The notes under the pieces were generated by a model. It saw only the letters and a program-made list of their open reading frames with translations, did no database searches and had not been told where the DNA came from. A stretch of DNA of 64,000 bases from Macrostomum hystrix. Its lineage: Eukaryota > Platyhelminthes > Macrostomidae. Location of the stretch: assembly GCA_950097015.1 (NCBI GenBank), contig CATNEN010000034.1:1502501-1566500 (forward strand). Direction: 5' to 3'. The translations under genes and the position numbers were made by a program. Of the stretch, positions 20,470-33,800 are shown one piece after another; the stretch's first letter is position 1; every line of letters begins with the position of its first letter.

Positions 20470-22813
20470 ATGGATTTTAGAAGTACTACCTATTTTCTCG
20501 TGATCCTTCTTCTTTGCAACAGGACATGTAAGTTTGATTATCGTATCTTAGTGAAACGGTCCGAAAATGCTGCCTCTGGGCATATTTTACTAATAATTCT
20601 GGCACTTTAGAATTTTTTATAAAACCCTGCGTCTAATTCCAGGCCCTTCTCCAATCCCTGAATCTTAGTTGAAGTTGTCGCATAATATGAAAAATCTGGG
20701 CTATTCAGAGTCGTGTTCCTTTTTAAACTATTGTCTTATTTTGCACTGTATTGCCGCTAAATACTATATAGCAGTGGTTGGCATGGTTTTTTATATTCAT
20801 TTCGCCGTAGTATGGGAAGTATATATGCTGTCAGGAGGAAATAATGTACTCCACAGTCAACAGTAGAAAGTAGCTACTTCATATTTTACCCACATTTATA
20901 GTGAAAAAAGACTAAACCAATCTCCATGAAAATCCAGAAAACAGCCCATATTTTTCCGTTCTGTCTGATGAAACTACTTCCAGAATCACAAAACAACGAC
21001 ATCGCCGAGAAATTTCGTCTGGGTCTCTGATGGCAAAGACCACAAAAATGGGCAACAATTTTCTGCTCACAAAATTGTATTATTTAATCATGTTGGCTAC
21101 TACAACTTGTATATTTTTATATTTTAATAATTATTTAGTTAATTTATGCAATTTTGAACCGATGCGGATTCGCTAAAGAGGTTTATACAGAGCAATGTTT
21201 CTTGCCCTTGTCACCAGGGTCTTTGACAAGAATTGCCAAATATCTCAACGATGCTGGATCGTACGGCTTTGAAAGTCAGTTCATCGTAAAGAACGGAAAA
21301 TTTAAAGAAAAAAAACGGAGGCAAAATTTTAAATACCCACGTGGTCTTTCCACAGGGGGAATAATGTGGTCTTTCTATTGTATTACTGCGGTTTAATAAA
21401 AAACACTAACGCCACGGAGAACTGCCACTGCATCAGCTTGCAATAGCTTTATAAAGAGAGTTAAAACCAAATATGCCCTATTTTCATCCAGCTGACATTG
21501 TGAGCTGAAGACTTTCGTGAAGCCTTTAGTTTACGTTCTTTGTGATAGGCCTGTTATGACCGTGAAAAATTAGTAGCAAAATACACAAATTTAATAGCTC
21601 ACCTACAATGCGTTTACGTACAGCTGTATTTTCATTGTGGAATCAATGAAATTTGTTATAATACATTTTTAGTTAGCAGGGGTGTTAGAAATAAATATGA
21701 AATGAACAGAGCAAACATAGCTTATACATTTTGAAACAGATATACTCGAAATGACTAAATAAAAATGATGCATCGCTTTTTGGTTACAACTATGAGGGCG
21801 CCGTTTGGACTAATTACGGTGTTAATGTAGGTGCTGAAGCATAGCTGGTATCTATTAGATAAAATCTGTCTTCAGCGCAGCCAACTTTTTGCCATGATGT
21901 CTTTAGCTTAACTTTACAACGGAAAAGCAAGTCACGATTTGTAAGTAACACTTGGCAGCCGACAATTTTCGCGAAAGGCGAGCAGCGAAAAAGGCGATAG
22001 TTTGTTAAATGCACAGTGGCATTAGATTTTATAGATATTAGCTCTTTAGCAGAGTCTGCTTGTTTTATGGAGGATGGAGGATGAGTGGGAGTGCGGATGA
22101 CAAGTAAAGATTTGTCGCTGGAGAGAAGAGAAAATAAACTAGATTGGATTAACGCGTTTGAATTTCATTTACGTCAGGTTGGACGATATTTAATAGAATA
22201 TAGTTAGCATCACATTGTAAACACAATTTTAGACGTGGCCCAAGGCGTTGACAATAAAGCTGAAGAGGGCTTCATGAAGGTCACCGAGGAGGGCGGAAAC
22301 TTCACCACCACCGAGGAGGGCGGAAACTTCACCACCACCGAGGAGGGCGGAAACTTCACCACCACCGAGGAGGGCGGAAACTTCACCACCACCGAGGAGG
22401 GCGGAAACTTCACCACCACCGGGGAGGGCGGAAACTTCACCACCACCGGGGAGGGCGGAAACTTCACCACCACCGAGGAGGGCGGAAACTTCACCACCAC
22501 CGAGGAGGGCGGAAACTTCACCACCACCGAGGAGGGCGGAAACTTCACCACCACCGGGGAGGGCGGAAACTTCACCAGTACCAAAGCGCCAACAATAACA
22601 AGCACGACCGCAAAGCCGGTGGTAACAACAACGCCTGGCAAGTTCCCGGGCAAAAATTTCAATGTCGGCTCATTCTTCGGCGGAGCAGCGTTGGGTGCCG
22701 GGCTGGCCATTGCTGTGTACCTGGTGCTCGCCTGTACGAAATGCAGAAGCCGTCCTAGACAAGATGTGCTGGGCTCCATGGGCTATAGGCATCTCGGCAG
22801 CGACAGCGCTTGA
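20470..22813 (+). CDS. CD164-like sialomucin 1 (exons 20470-20527 and 22233-22813)
   Basis: Two exons join in phase 1: donor ACAT|GTAAGT and acceptor TTTTAG|AC. The product is 212 aa. Exon 1 encodes a signal peptide (MDFRSTTYFLVILLLCNRT). The ectodomain is 11 copies of the nonapeptide EEGGNFTTT or GEGGNFTTT, each with an N-F-T sequon and a Thr cluster suited to O-glycosylation. Then come a Thr-rich stem, NVGSFFGGAALGAGLAIAVY as the start of the transmembrane segment, and a short tail with MGYRHLGSDSA. The SFFGG...LG.G membrane entry is typical of CD164/endolyn-type sialomucins. The tail does not end in the YxxΦ sorting motif seen in the paralogue. AATAAA is at 22999-23004. The long second ORF on the opposite strand is a shadow. 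Confidence 0.75.
22274..22574 (+). repeat. 27-bp coding minisatellite (N-glycosylation repeat)
   Basis: Eleven in-frame copies, with nearly identical DNA, of a unit containing GAGGGCGGAAACTTCACCAC. It is the one array in the window that is clearly translated, and length variation here would change the number of glycosylation sites. Confidence 0.9.
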
Positions 22814-23800
22814 CAAGACTTGGTGCTAAGATAAAAGCGCTGTGCCCTACAAGACTGGAAGCATCATGTCGTCAAGAAGCCTTGTGAAGTGATTGTGCAG
22901 AAATTTCAATGGATGCAATCAAAACAGCTAATTTCGTATCTAATATGAAACAAAGTTGCTGAAACTATCAAGTGTTTTATAATTTTGCCAAAGTCAACAA
23001 TAAATTTATAAATACTGCATGCGGCCAATTGAACGCTGAGTGGACTTTAGTTAGAAGACGGCACTCCAGGTCATGATTGCATTATTACAGACGTTCAAAG
23101 TACAAGTAATGACTGAACTTCACAATTGACCTACCCTTCAAGTGTGTCTTCCTCCCATGCCACTAGCCAAATGCACATACGCATATTACATATAAGTTGA
23201 CAAAACGATTGCAAATACCATAAAAAATAAACAGCATGCAGCCTCTCTGTGATTGCTTTACGCAGTTCGTACTACCATTACAGACATCTAAAATATAAAA
23301 AAAACTAAGCCCATAGTTTGCACGCAGCTTAACCGTGGCTTCAACCCACGCAATGCACACAGAAGTTTGCCAAATTTGCCCCGAAATACCTTCATTACTG
23401 ATAAGTAGTATGCTGCGAATTAACTTAAATGGCTTGCTTTTTAATGATGTGGTGTTCGAGATTGCATACACTAGCCAAAATTTTTCTGCCGAAATGTAAT
23501 GTTTTTTATTACTGTGAGCGACTCTGCACACTTGTTTCGTATCGATGATTATTTGAATTTAGTTTTTTAATTGCTTTTTAAGAAATAAATCACGTAAGGC
23601 TTAAGGCAACGAAAAACGCATTTTTTGTTTTGATTAACCAGAGTGATGGCACGAAATTAAAATATAAAATTTAAATTCTATTTCTGAGAAATCAAACTTT
23701 AAAATCTTATCAGGCTACTCAAACAGCAAATCATAAGAAGCAAAATCGCGCTGTTTCATAAAAGAAGACAATTATTAAAGCTGAACGTCAATTTGCCAGC
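22814..23800. other. 3' UTR and spacer between the two sialomucin genes
   Basis: Contains the AATAAA of the upstream gene at 22999. The 122-aa minus-strand ORF (23163-23531) has no recognisable domain and AT-rich codons, and is not supported. Confidence 0.4.
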
Positions 23801-24804
23801 ATGAAAGCCTACAGCAACAAGCTTACTGTACTGCTGATTGCTTCGCTATTCGTTGCCTTCGCTGTTCGTCACTGTAAGTGGCGAAATGCTGCATATTGAG
23901 CTAATTATTTGTTGTTATTCACGTACAATAGTAGGTAAAACAACCAGGTTCAAAATAATGAACTGGGCGGAGGCGCTGTAGAGTTTGCGGCAGAGCGGGG
24001 TGAGGTGGTTAGTATCGATCGAATATTCCAGTGAATGGTGTGTGTTCCCAGTGGCGGGGAGAGAGAGTTTGCGGCAGAGCGGGGTGAGGTGGTTAGTATC
24101 GATCGATAATTCCAGTGAATGGGGTGTGTTCCCAGTGGCGGGGAGAGAGAGTTTGCGGCAGAGCGGACTGAGGTGGTTAGTATCAATCGATAATTCCAGT
24201 GAATGGTGTGTGTTCCCAGTGGCGGGGAGAGAGAGTTTGCGGCAGAGCGGACTGAGGTGGTTAGTATCGATCGATAATTCCAGATAATTGCATGGGTGCG
24301 AGATTAAGGTTAAGGCTAAGGCAGTGAATGGAGGGTGTTCTGTATAACTATCGATTGATAATGACTAACAAAGAGCTAGTCAGCTTCAGTCGAGAAAGCC
24401 AGCAAAAGTGAGGTCAGTGAGAAAGAAAAGAGCTGTCTGAAAATATATTCTTAAAATGGACAGGCGCCAGTCTACCGCATGACATCGAGTACTATGAAAC
24501 GGTCTATTTGGACGCCGACAATGACACCACAACAGACGCTGGCAGCAGCACGTCACTGGCGCCAGGCAACACTACTGAGCCCCGTACCGACAGCACATTG
24601 ATGAGCACGGCTAGCACTGCCGCGCCGACACCAGGAGGCAGCACAAAGGCGCCGCCGCCGCCGCCGCCACCACAGCCGTCGGGGAGCTTCGATGTCGGCT
24701 CTTTCTTCGGCGGCATCGCCCTAGGCGCCGGAGTCGTGGTGCTTGGCTATTGTGCCTACATATTCTATAAGCGACGCGTGGGTCGCAACTATCAGCGCAT
24801 GTGA
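23801..24804 (+). CDS. CD164/endolyn-like sialomucin 2 (exons 23801-23873 and 24464-24804)
   Basis: Two exons join in phase 1: donor CACT|GTAAGT and acceptor GGACAG|GC. The product is 137 aa. Exon 1 is a signal peptide (MKAYSNKLTVLLIASLFVAF). The ectodomain is short and Ser/Thr/Pro-rich, with NDT and NTT sequons and a run of seven prolines. FDVGSFFGGIALGAGVVVLG opens the transmembrane helix. The tail ends YKRRVGRNYQRM, where YQRM fits the YxxΦ endosome/lysosome sorting signal at the C-terminus that CD164 proteins carry. Gene structure and intron phase are the same as in the upstream paralogue 1 kb away, so these are tandem duplicates. Confidence 0.8.
23978..24285. repeat. 84-bp tandem repeat in the sialomucin 2 intron
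   Basis: Nearly four copies with a period of 84 bp (GAGTTTGCGG at 23981, 24065, 24149 and about 24233). Each contains GTATCGATCGATAATTCCAG. It starts about 106 nt after the 5' splice site. Confidence 0.9.
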
Positions 24805-25425
24805 TCGGGGCCAAATTGGCATTGAACAACTGAATTTCAAATTCTCGCCAACCGATTTTTTATAAATAGACCGAGTGACAGACAACATCGCTAGGGACTG
24901 ATTGGCTCAATTTTTAATTTTATCGCTCTGTAATTAATGACGATGATGAATTTCAAGAAGCAATACCCGTGTAAGTTCTACACTAAGTGAGCTGCTCAAC
25001 TTTCACAGTTTATATTTAAGAACTATTTTATTCAGAACTGCTCATTACCAAAATTAATGGAATCATAACTTTTGTAACTCAGAATTACTCAGTATACTCA
25101 GAGTTGAAGTCACAAACTTTATAAACTGTTATGTTGCTATTCACGCTCGTATATGACCACTGTCATTGTTTCAACCGGCCAATTTATATTACGAGCTATT
25201 AAAAAAACGCTCAAAATACTAATTTTAACCACCCAAAGTTATTCATTTATCAAGTCGCTATTTGAACCGTCAACAGTAGCTAATTTATCAAATGCTTAAA
25301 CTCAGTGTCGCGAAGAGTTAAGTGGTAGAGTAGAAAGCACTTTAATTCATTAAAGTGCTCATTATTTATTCATTATTTAATACATTAGACTGAAATTTAC
25401 GAGTAGAACGGGAATCAGTCTAATG
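24805..25425. other. 3' flank of sialomucin 2
   Basis: AT-rich and presumably includes the 3' UTR. No other feature was recognised. Confidence 0.4.
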
Positions 25426-25429
25426 ACAA

Positions 25430-28000
25430 ATAAATACAATTCTACTCAGTCGCATCCCTCAAGATTCCCATCCTACTCGATCTCATCCCTCAAGAATCCC
25501 ATCCTACTCAGTCTCATCCCTCAAGATTCCCATCCTACTCAATCTCATCCCTCAAGATTCCCATCCTACTCAATCTCATCCCTCAAGATTCCCATCCTAC
25601 TCAGTCTCATCCCTCAAGATTCCCATCCTACTCAATCTCATCCCTCAAGAATCCCATCCTACTCAATCTCATCCCTCAAGAATCCCATCCTACTCAGTCT
25701 CATCCCTCAAGATTCCCATCCTACTCAGTCTCATCCCTCAAGAATCCCATCCTACTCAGTCTCACCCCTCAAGAATCCCATCCTACTCAGTCTCATCCCT
25801 CAAGATTCCCATCCTACTAAATCTCATCCCTCAAGAATCCCATCCTACTCAATCTCATCCCTCAAGAATCCCATCCTACTCAGTCTCATCCCTCAAGATT
25901 CCCATCCTACTCAGTCTCACCCCTCAAGAATCCCATCCTACTCAGTCTCATCCCTCAATAATCTCATCGCCAAATTATCCCATCCAACTTAATCTCATTC
26001 TTGAAGAATCCCGTCCTACTCAATTCCATTCCTAAAGACTCCAAACCTACTCAATATAATTCCTGAAGAATCCCTTCCTACTTGATCTCATCCCTCAAGA
26101 ATCCCATCCTACTCAGTCTCATCCCTCAAGAATCTCATCCTACTCGATCTCATCCCTCAAGAATCCCATCCTACTCGATCTCATCCCTCAAGATTACCAT
26201 CCTACTCAATCTCATTCCTGAAGAATCCCGTCCTACTCAATCTCATCCCTCAAGAATCCCATCCAACTCAATCTCATTTCTGAAGAATCCCGTCCTACTC
26301 AATCTCAATCTCATTTCTGAAGAATCCCATCCTACTCAATCTCAATCTCATTTCTGAAGAATCCCATCCTACTCAATCTCATTTCTGAAGAATTCCATCC
26401 TACTCAATCTCATTTCTGAAGAATTCCATCCTACTCAATCTCATTTCTGAAGAATTCCATCCTACTCAATCTCATTTCTGAAGAATTCCATCCTACTCAA
26501 TCTCATTTCTGAAGAATTCCATCCTACTCAATCTCATTTCTGAAGAATTCCATCCTACTCAATCTCATTTCTGAAGAATTCCATCCTACTCTATTCCATT
26601 CAAAAGGACACCAAACCTACTCAATCTCATTCTTGAAGAATCTCGTCCTACTCAATCTCATCCCTCAAGAATTCCGTCCTACTCAATCTCATTCTTGAAG
26701 AATCTCGTCCTACTCGATCTCATCCCTCAAGAATCCCATCCTACTCAGTCTCATCCCTCAAGATTCCCATCCTACTCAATCTCATCCCTCAAGATTCCCA
26801 TCCTACTCAATCTCATCCCTCAAGATTCCCATCCTACTCAGTCTCATCCCTCAAGATTCCCATCCTACTCAATCTCATCCCTCAAGAATCCCATCCTACT
26901 CAATCTCATCCCTCAAGAATCCCATCCTACTCAGTCTCATCCCTCAAGATTCCCATCCTACTCAGTCTCATCCCTCAAGAATCCCATCCTACTCAGTCTC
27001 ATCCCTCAAGATTCCCATCCTACTCAGTCTCACCCCTCAAGAATCCCATCCTACTCAGTCTCATCCCTCAAGATTCCCATCCTACTAAATCTCATCCCTC
27101 AAGAATCCCATCCTACTCAATCTCATCCCTCAAGAATCCCATCCTACTCAGTCTCATCCCTCAAGATTCCCATCCTACTCAGTCTCACCCCTCAAGAATC
27201 CCATCCTACTCAGTCTCATCCCTCAATAATCTCATCGCCAAATTATCCCATCCAACTTAATCTCATTCTTGAAGAATCCCGTCCTACTCAATTCCATTCC
27301 TAAAGACTCCAAACCTACTCAATATAATTCCTGAAGAATCCTTTCCTACTTGATCTCATCCCTCAAGAATCCCATCCTACTCAGTCTCATCCCTCAAGAA
27401 TCTCATCCTACTCGATCTCATCCCTCAAGAATCCCATCCTACTCGATCTCATCCCTCAAGATTACCATCCTACTCAATCTCATTCCTGAAGAATCCCGTC
27501 CTACTCAATCTCATCCCTCAAGAATCCCATCCAACTCAATCTCATTTCTGAAGAATCCCGTCCTACTCAATCTCAATCTCATTTCTGAAGAATCCCATCC
27601 TACTCAATCTCAATCTCATTTCTGAAGAATCCCATCCTACTCAATCTCATTTCTGAAGAATTCCATCCTACTCAATCTCATTTCTGAAGAATTCCATCCT
27701 ACTCAATCTCATTTCTGAAGAATTCCATCCTACTCAATCTCATTTCTGAAGAATTCCATCCTACTCAATCTCATTTCTGAAGAATTCCATCCTACTCAAT
27801 CTCATTTCTGAAGAATCCCGTCCTACTCAATCTCATTTCTGAAAAATTCCATCCTACTCTATCCCATTCAAAAAGACACCAAACCTACTCAATCTCGTTC
27901 TTGAAGAATCTCGTCCTACTCAATCTCATCCCTCAAGAATTCCGTCCTACTCAATCCCATTTCTAAAGACTCCAAACCTACTCTATACAATATGAAAAGA
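25430..28000. repeat. 31-bp minisatellite with higher-order duplication (2.5 kb)
   Basis: The unit contains CTCATCCCTCAAGAATCCCA and TCCTACTCAATCT, with several diverged subfamilies (gaaTTCCAT, gattCCCAT and others). Blocks of variants recur in the same order about 1268 bp apart: the 91-codon ORF at 26082-26357 is identical to that at 27350-27625. It lies between the 3' ends of sialomucin 2 and the zinc-finger gene. Confidence 0.95.
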
Positions 28001-29077
28001 TATTATTGTAATCAATGTCACGCATGAAAAGTCCAATAACCCCTTAACCCATACCTAAATAATCCCATCTAACGCAGCTATAACTGATTGTGAATATGAC
28101 AAAACGTAAATTTCATTTGACCTCGTTGTTTTTGATATCCTGAACGCCAAGCCACACTCCATATTTAGCATTTCACATTGCCTACATCGAATATCATTTA
28201 GCTCTAATGTGCACGGCGAATCGAGTACTAAACTGCAGCAACAGCTAACTGTGTAATTTATAAAGTTTTAGAATACCCTGGCAGTAGGTCAGGTGAGGCA
28301 GTAGTCGAAGCAGTGCGCTGAGACAAGCTGTATCTTATCTATTTGGCGCACTGAGGCAGTATACAGTATGGCAGTGCCCACAGGTTTAAATCTAATCAGT
28401 GCTAGCTTAATTCTTGCCACAGTGAAGCCGCGACGCTTCTAAGAAACTAAACAAGAGTTTTGCTGAATTTCATAGCTTTTTTATTGACAAAAAAGTGAAT
28501 TTTAGTTGAACAAAACAGAATTGAAAATAATGTAAAAGCGAACACACTATATGATTCATAAACAGGTAAACAGTGAACTGTGTAAACAGTGAAAGCAGAG
28601 ATAATCTTTTTATATTGTTTTTTTCTTCAGTGAAAGAACGAACGTACAATGTTAATTTTTAAGCCTAGAATTTATGAAAATCTAACAAGAAACAAAAAAA
28701 ATCTAATCCACAAAGACTGTGGAAAGTACCAACTAAGTTTCTTTGCAACAATAACACGAAAAAAGTCTAGTTATTAAGCAAAACAATTAGTTGAACATAT
28801 GAGGAACACAGGAGAAACTTCGGAACAGTTATATTATAATTTAATCCAACTCAATCTAATTAGAAAGTGCCATGTCACTCGATAGTTAAATTACACTCGG
28901 TCAAACTGCAAGAGACACGACAATCCAGCAGATAACAGTACTTGCTTGTACGTATTAGGTAGCTCGCGTGTCTCTTTCACTCATGACTTCACAGATTTCC
29001 AAGCAGCTTTCTTTAAGACTGTTTTAAAGTTACAACTGACTACTGCTCCTCAGTAGCTAGATTAGGTGCTGCCCGTC
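28001..29077. other. Spacer and 3' UTR side of the zinc-finger gene
   Basis: AT-rich. On the minus strand AATAAA occurs at plus 28480-28485, a possible poly(A) signal for the zinc-finger gene. No other feature was recognised. Confidence 0.35.
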
Positions 29078-30770
29078 CTACTGGGCGCTCAAACCCTCGT
29101 CCTCGGCCTCTGGCTGCTGCTCCTCTGAAAGCTGCACCTGCTGCTGCTGAATAATATGCGGATAAGCGTAGAAGAACTGCTGCTGCTGTTGCTGCTGCAG
29201 TAGATGGTGATGCTGCTGCAGACTATCCAGTGGCACATGGTAGGCCTCATTTAACGGCATGTAGAGGCGCGGATCAATAACCGAACTGTCAACATAGTAG
29301 ATTGGCTGCTGCTGCTGCTCTTGCTCAATCTCGTCTGCGGCGGCGCCCCTCAGATGGTAGAGCCCCTGAATGCACTGCAATTCGTTACTGGACACCAGGC
29401 GCAGAGATTCGGACGCCTCAAATAGTGACTGCGACTGGTGCTGACCGGCCTCCGTGCCGATGCTGTGGGCCCCGTGCTGACAGTGAAATGTCATGTGCTC
29501 TGTCAGCGCCGACAGACTAGTGAAACAGTAGTGACAGTTCTGGCACTGAAGAATTGTATCTGCAAGTGGGGGAAAGATAAAAAACAGTACAGACGGGTTA
29601 AAACTCGATTAAACATTCTCCCACACCCGAGCAGTTCTCAGTTACTCACTATACTGCTCAGCGAATGCTGCGCCTGCTAGAGGAGCCTCCAGGTGCGGAT
29701 GGAAAGTCTGAGCTGTAATTTGAAGTCAGTGGAACAAATTAAACAGTAGTACGAGTGTAGAATTACTAGCATGAGTTCAGCTGAAACTATTTAGTTATTT
29801 AATACTATCGAGGATTCGAATCGATCGTACTGATTTGTATTTTTTGTATTCGGATTCTGAATTACGTAACTGCCTTTACATCATGATATTCAGATAAACA
29901 TGTGATACATGCTAAAGAGTTTCTGTAAATACAGTATTATCGAGATCCAATCTTGGGTTACTAGTAGGCTTCAGAGTCAGCGCTACAGTTCGCGCACATG
30001 GATCTCTCTCACTCTCACCGGGTACAGTCGCAGCAGCGGCGGCGGCGGCTGTGGTGCCTAAACTTTCAGCAGCGCTGTCGGCCTTAACCTTGGCCGCTTT
30101 GGACATGCGGCGGGCTTTAACTGCCTTGCGAATGTCCTCCTTGTGCTGGCGCCGCTCATGAGCAAGCTTGGCGTCCACTGTGACACAGTCCAGGCCGCAG
30201 AAGTTGCAGCGGGCGGACAGGGAGTGCTGCTTGGCGTGCTCAATGGCGGCTCGCTTCAAACCGAATTGCAGGTGGCAGAGGCGGCACTCGTAGGCTCGCC
30301 TGTGAGTGCAAGATTATTGATGCGCAAGATTTTAAAATAATTTTTCATAGAATATTGAAGAGTTTAGAATTCTAAAATCACCTGCGCGGCCAGACGCTTA
30401 GCGACTTGTCGCCAACCAGCAGGAGCACATCTAGCTTGTCGTTGAAACGCTCCCGACCACGAATCCGCGCCTGGCTGAGCGACAGCGGCTCGGTGGAGGT
30501 CAGCAATTTCAGCGACACGGAGGCTGTGTCTATGCTCAGTGTGCAGACTACTCTATCGCCGGACAAGCGCCTTGACAATGATCGGCGCAGGAAGGGCAGC
30601 AGGTGGGCCCGCTGATGCTGCAGCATCCGCCATTCGAACAGGAACGGCTTGTCGCAGGTGGCGCACTGCAGCGCCGGTCCGACGAAGCACTCTGCAGATC
30701 TGTCCATGTCGGCGAAGTCTTGCGGATGGCAAGTTACAAGTTCGTGGTATGTGTTATCTTTAGTTGACAT
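29078..30770 (-). CDS. C2H2 zinc-finger protein with four fingers (four exons)
   Basis: Exons are 30770-30382, 30299-30019, 29712-29650 and 29559-29078. Phases agree (2, 1, 1), giving 404 aa. Four C-x2-C-x12-H-x3/4-H fingers are visible: CATCDKPF...HQRAH in exon 1, CRLCHLQF...HAKQH and CNFCGLDC...HERRQH in exon 2, CQNCHYCF...HMTFH in exon 4. A basic stretch (KAVKARRMSKAAKVK) follows the third finger, and the C-terminus is Gln/His-rich, like many nuclear transcription regulators. The chosen start is MSTKDNTY at 30770. The frame is open further up to 30881, but a TATATTTCAG acceptor at about 30807 makes the upstream part intron, so exon 1 is probably preceded by a 5' UTR exon. No orthologue is assigned, and the DNA target is unknown. 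Confidence 0.8.
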
Positions 30771-30809
30771 TTTTATGCCAGTTGATTGTTGTGATTTAGA
30801 CAATTGGCT

Positions 30810-33800
30810 GAAATATAAAAAATAGTTTTTTAGCTTAAATATTATTATAAAAGGTGCAAATTTACTTGTCATTGCATTCATTCAGTCTATAGGTATAAAT
30901 ATGCTTAGCCAAAGTTAAGCATTGCCCCTGGCATCTGTAATGAAAAATGAGGAAATTTTATGAAAATGGGCTACATAATGTGCTTTTCAATGGCTATAAA
31001 TAATAATAGCATGGTATTCTTTAGGAATGAGTTTGAAATAAAATGCTGCGATTTAAATAGCATAATTTCATTAACACAATTAAAATCCTTCGTTTTACTA
31101 CTATGTTATTGTAAAAAATGTCAAGATGCTTTACTGTACAGTAAAATTTCAATGTTCTGCATACACTGGATAGATATTTTACAGTTAATTCTATAAACTA
31201 TATATATAAATTCAATTGTAAGATACTAAAATGCATTCACTTTATGCTTATATAAACATAAATCAATCAAAGGAGGTGAAAAGTTCCAACCTCTATTCTT
31301 TTATATGCAATGTTATGCAGTAATGATAGTGATAATGCACTATATTCATTTAGTTATTATGTCACTTAACTATATGCAGGAGCATCAATAAGCAGCAAAA
31401 CTAATAGCTCAATCAGGGTACTCTACATAGTAACTGTTGTCAAAAAGGCATTCAGGGGGAGCATATATTTTTTAGTATAATATATAAACATAATATTATA
31501 TAAAAAGTACAAATTTCCTATCAAAGTAGACAATAAAGAGAGAGATAAGTCAACAATAATGTTCAACAACGTACATTATATTTCATAACAGAAAAACTTA
31601 AAATATGAAAAAACACTGAGTTTTACAACTATAGATGAAAGTTTAAAGTGCAAGATACAAAATAAATGTAAATTAATTATTAATATAGAAAATTTTAACT
31701 AAATGCTGTTAATAAATGCTGCTATATATTCTCTGAAATATAATTAACCTACCACATAAACTTCCTTAAAATATTTTGACAGTTAAAGAGCGAAAAGTGA
31801 AACTCGTCTTTTGAAAACCAAATTTTAATCCATAGACGATATAAGTAGCACTTGAACTATTCTTATTAATTTTTATTAAAAGTAGTTTCTTACAATTAAT
31901 GTTTTGAATTACAAACAAGGTTGCCTAAAGTCAACCATTGAATATTTTATATGTGAATGGAAACAAAGAAAACATTATCCATGTGGGATGATTAACTAAA
32001 AACTAAAAATATAAAGAACTACCTAAAATATGTTTAATTCTCTAAAGTTATATACCTGAATAGCAATTGACCACTTTTTGTAACTTGCGTTGTTCAAGCA
32101 CAGTAAATCGAAGAATTTTAAAGAAAGATTCACTGTACTGCTTTATCGACATAAAATTTTTTTTCATCAGAAACCAGATGTATCAACAGTGGAAAAGCAA
32201 GCTTTTGGTTTATATTTGCAAATATAATTACAAGCTTTAAATTAAAAGAGCTACTTTTGTTATAAAGTGTTATAAGCGGATCAGCCTATCCGTAAATGTA
32301 ATATATATTATAAATTTAATATATAATTTTCGTACTCTTGCCGCCACACAATCGATGTTGAAATTGCTAAATGGTATTCTACAATGAGATATATTATTTT
32401 TTCTTTGTAAGTTTTTGTACTGCGTACTAAAATGTCCTGCCCTTGCTATAGCTTTCGCATATTGTCTTCCCTAGTATTAAAAACCAGACGTACCCCTTGA
32501 TTTAAGACATTCCATACATTATTAATATCTAGTATTTCCCATTCGTGTCTTCATGGACAATATTTCCTGAACCCAAAACCTACATCGATAAGGTGCAAGG
32601 GTTAAATTAGTTAACTGCACAGAGAATATATGCAGCAGTAGGGTAGGTATAAGAGGGAATACGGGGATACATCCCCCATTTTGCTAACTTATCAAGAATG
32701 CGAAGAATGGAAAAATTATATATATTATAAATATGGCTCTATCATAGATAACCTCCATAAATCTTCAGTAAAATACGTGAGTATTTGTTTAAGCAAATCA
32801 GCGAATCAGCGATAATTATATATGATGACGAATGACGATTGATCAGAGACAGATGTATGGATGGATTTGCAATTGTAATTGTAAGGTATAATTTCACTTC
32901 ATAATAATTGTCTAGCCTGCTGCGTTATGGCGTCCAGACTTTTTTTTTAACTTTGATTTAATTACCTGACCAAAGCTAGCTTGCTTTTTTACAGACACAA
33001 AAAAATTTGTTTTACTTATTGCCTCTTTTTGATCCACCCCTTTCAAAATCCTTGCTACGCCACTGATAAGCAGGAATGCAGTATAGGAATTAATATCCAA
33101 ATACAGTTTATAAGAATGCAAATTTTTAATTTCCTTAATATAAAAATACATGTACTTATAGTTAATAACTCTACGATAGCAGTCCATTTCGGAATGGATT
33201 TCGTGTGAACTAAAACTGAAGAAAAAAGCAGTTAAACACACAAGCAATCTTGAAAAAATGAACAGATCTGCATTTGTTTCCCTTTCCCACCGTAGAAATA
33301 GAGTACAGATAAAGAGTAAACTTCGAAATGTTATATTTAATTTTCCAATTTACAAGACATGCAAGAATTGAAAACAATTCGGGTGCGGTTTCTACTTTTT
33401 TCGCAGTAGTCCTGCAGGTGCACATAATAAGAAATAAAACAGGCATACTAGCGAACTGGTACGATCAGCTGTGATGGAAAAATCGAAACAAAAAAAGCGA
33501 ATATAAAACAAAAGCAGAAAAAAAACAGATTGCTGAGCGATTGCAAATAGAAGAAGAACAGAGTGCGCCAAGCTGACAACGAAATCGGAAAAGGTAATAG
33601 TATGAGGTTCATTTCATTAGGAGAAAATGTTAGGACAGAAAATAATAGGATAAAAAAGAAGAAGTGCCAACTAAACGATTTTGTAGCTGGCTGACTCTCA
33701 AAACTTGGACACCAATTTAAAAGCAAGAATAAAAAATTAATTTTACTCACAATGTCGAGTAACTACTGATTAAACTAAGAACTGCAAGCAGAAATACAAG

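Noticed and set aside
23163-23531. 122-aa minus-strand ORF
   Set aside because: AT-rich composition, no domain, no splice or conservation support. It lies in the 3' flank of sialomucin 1.
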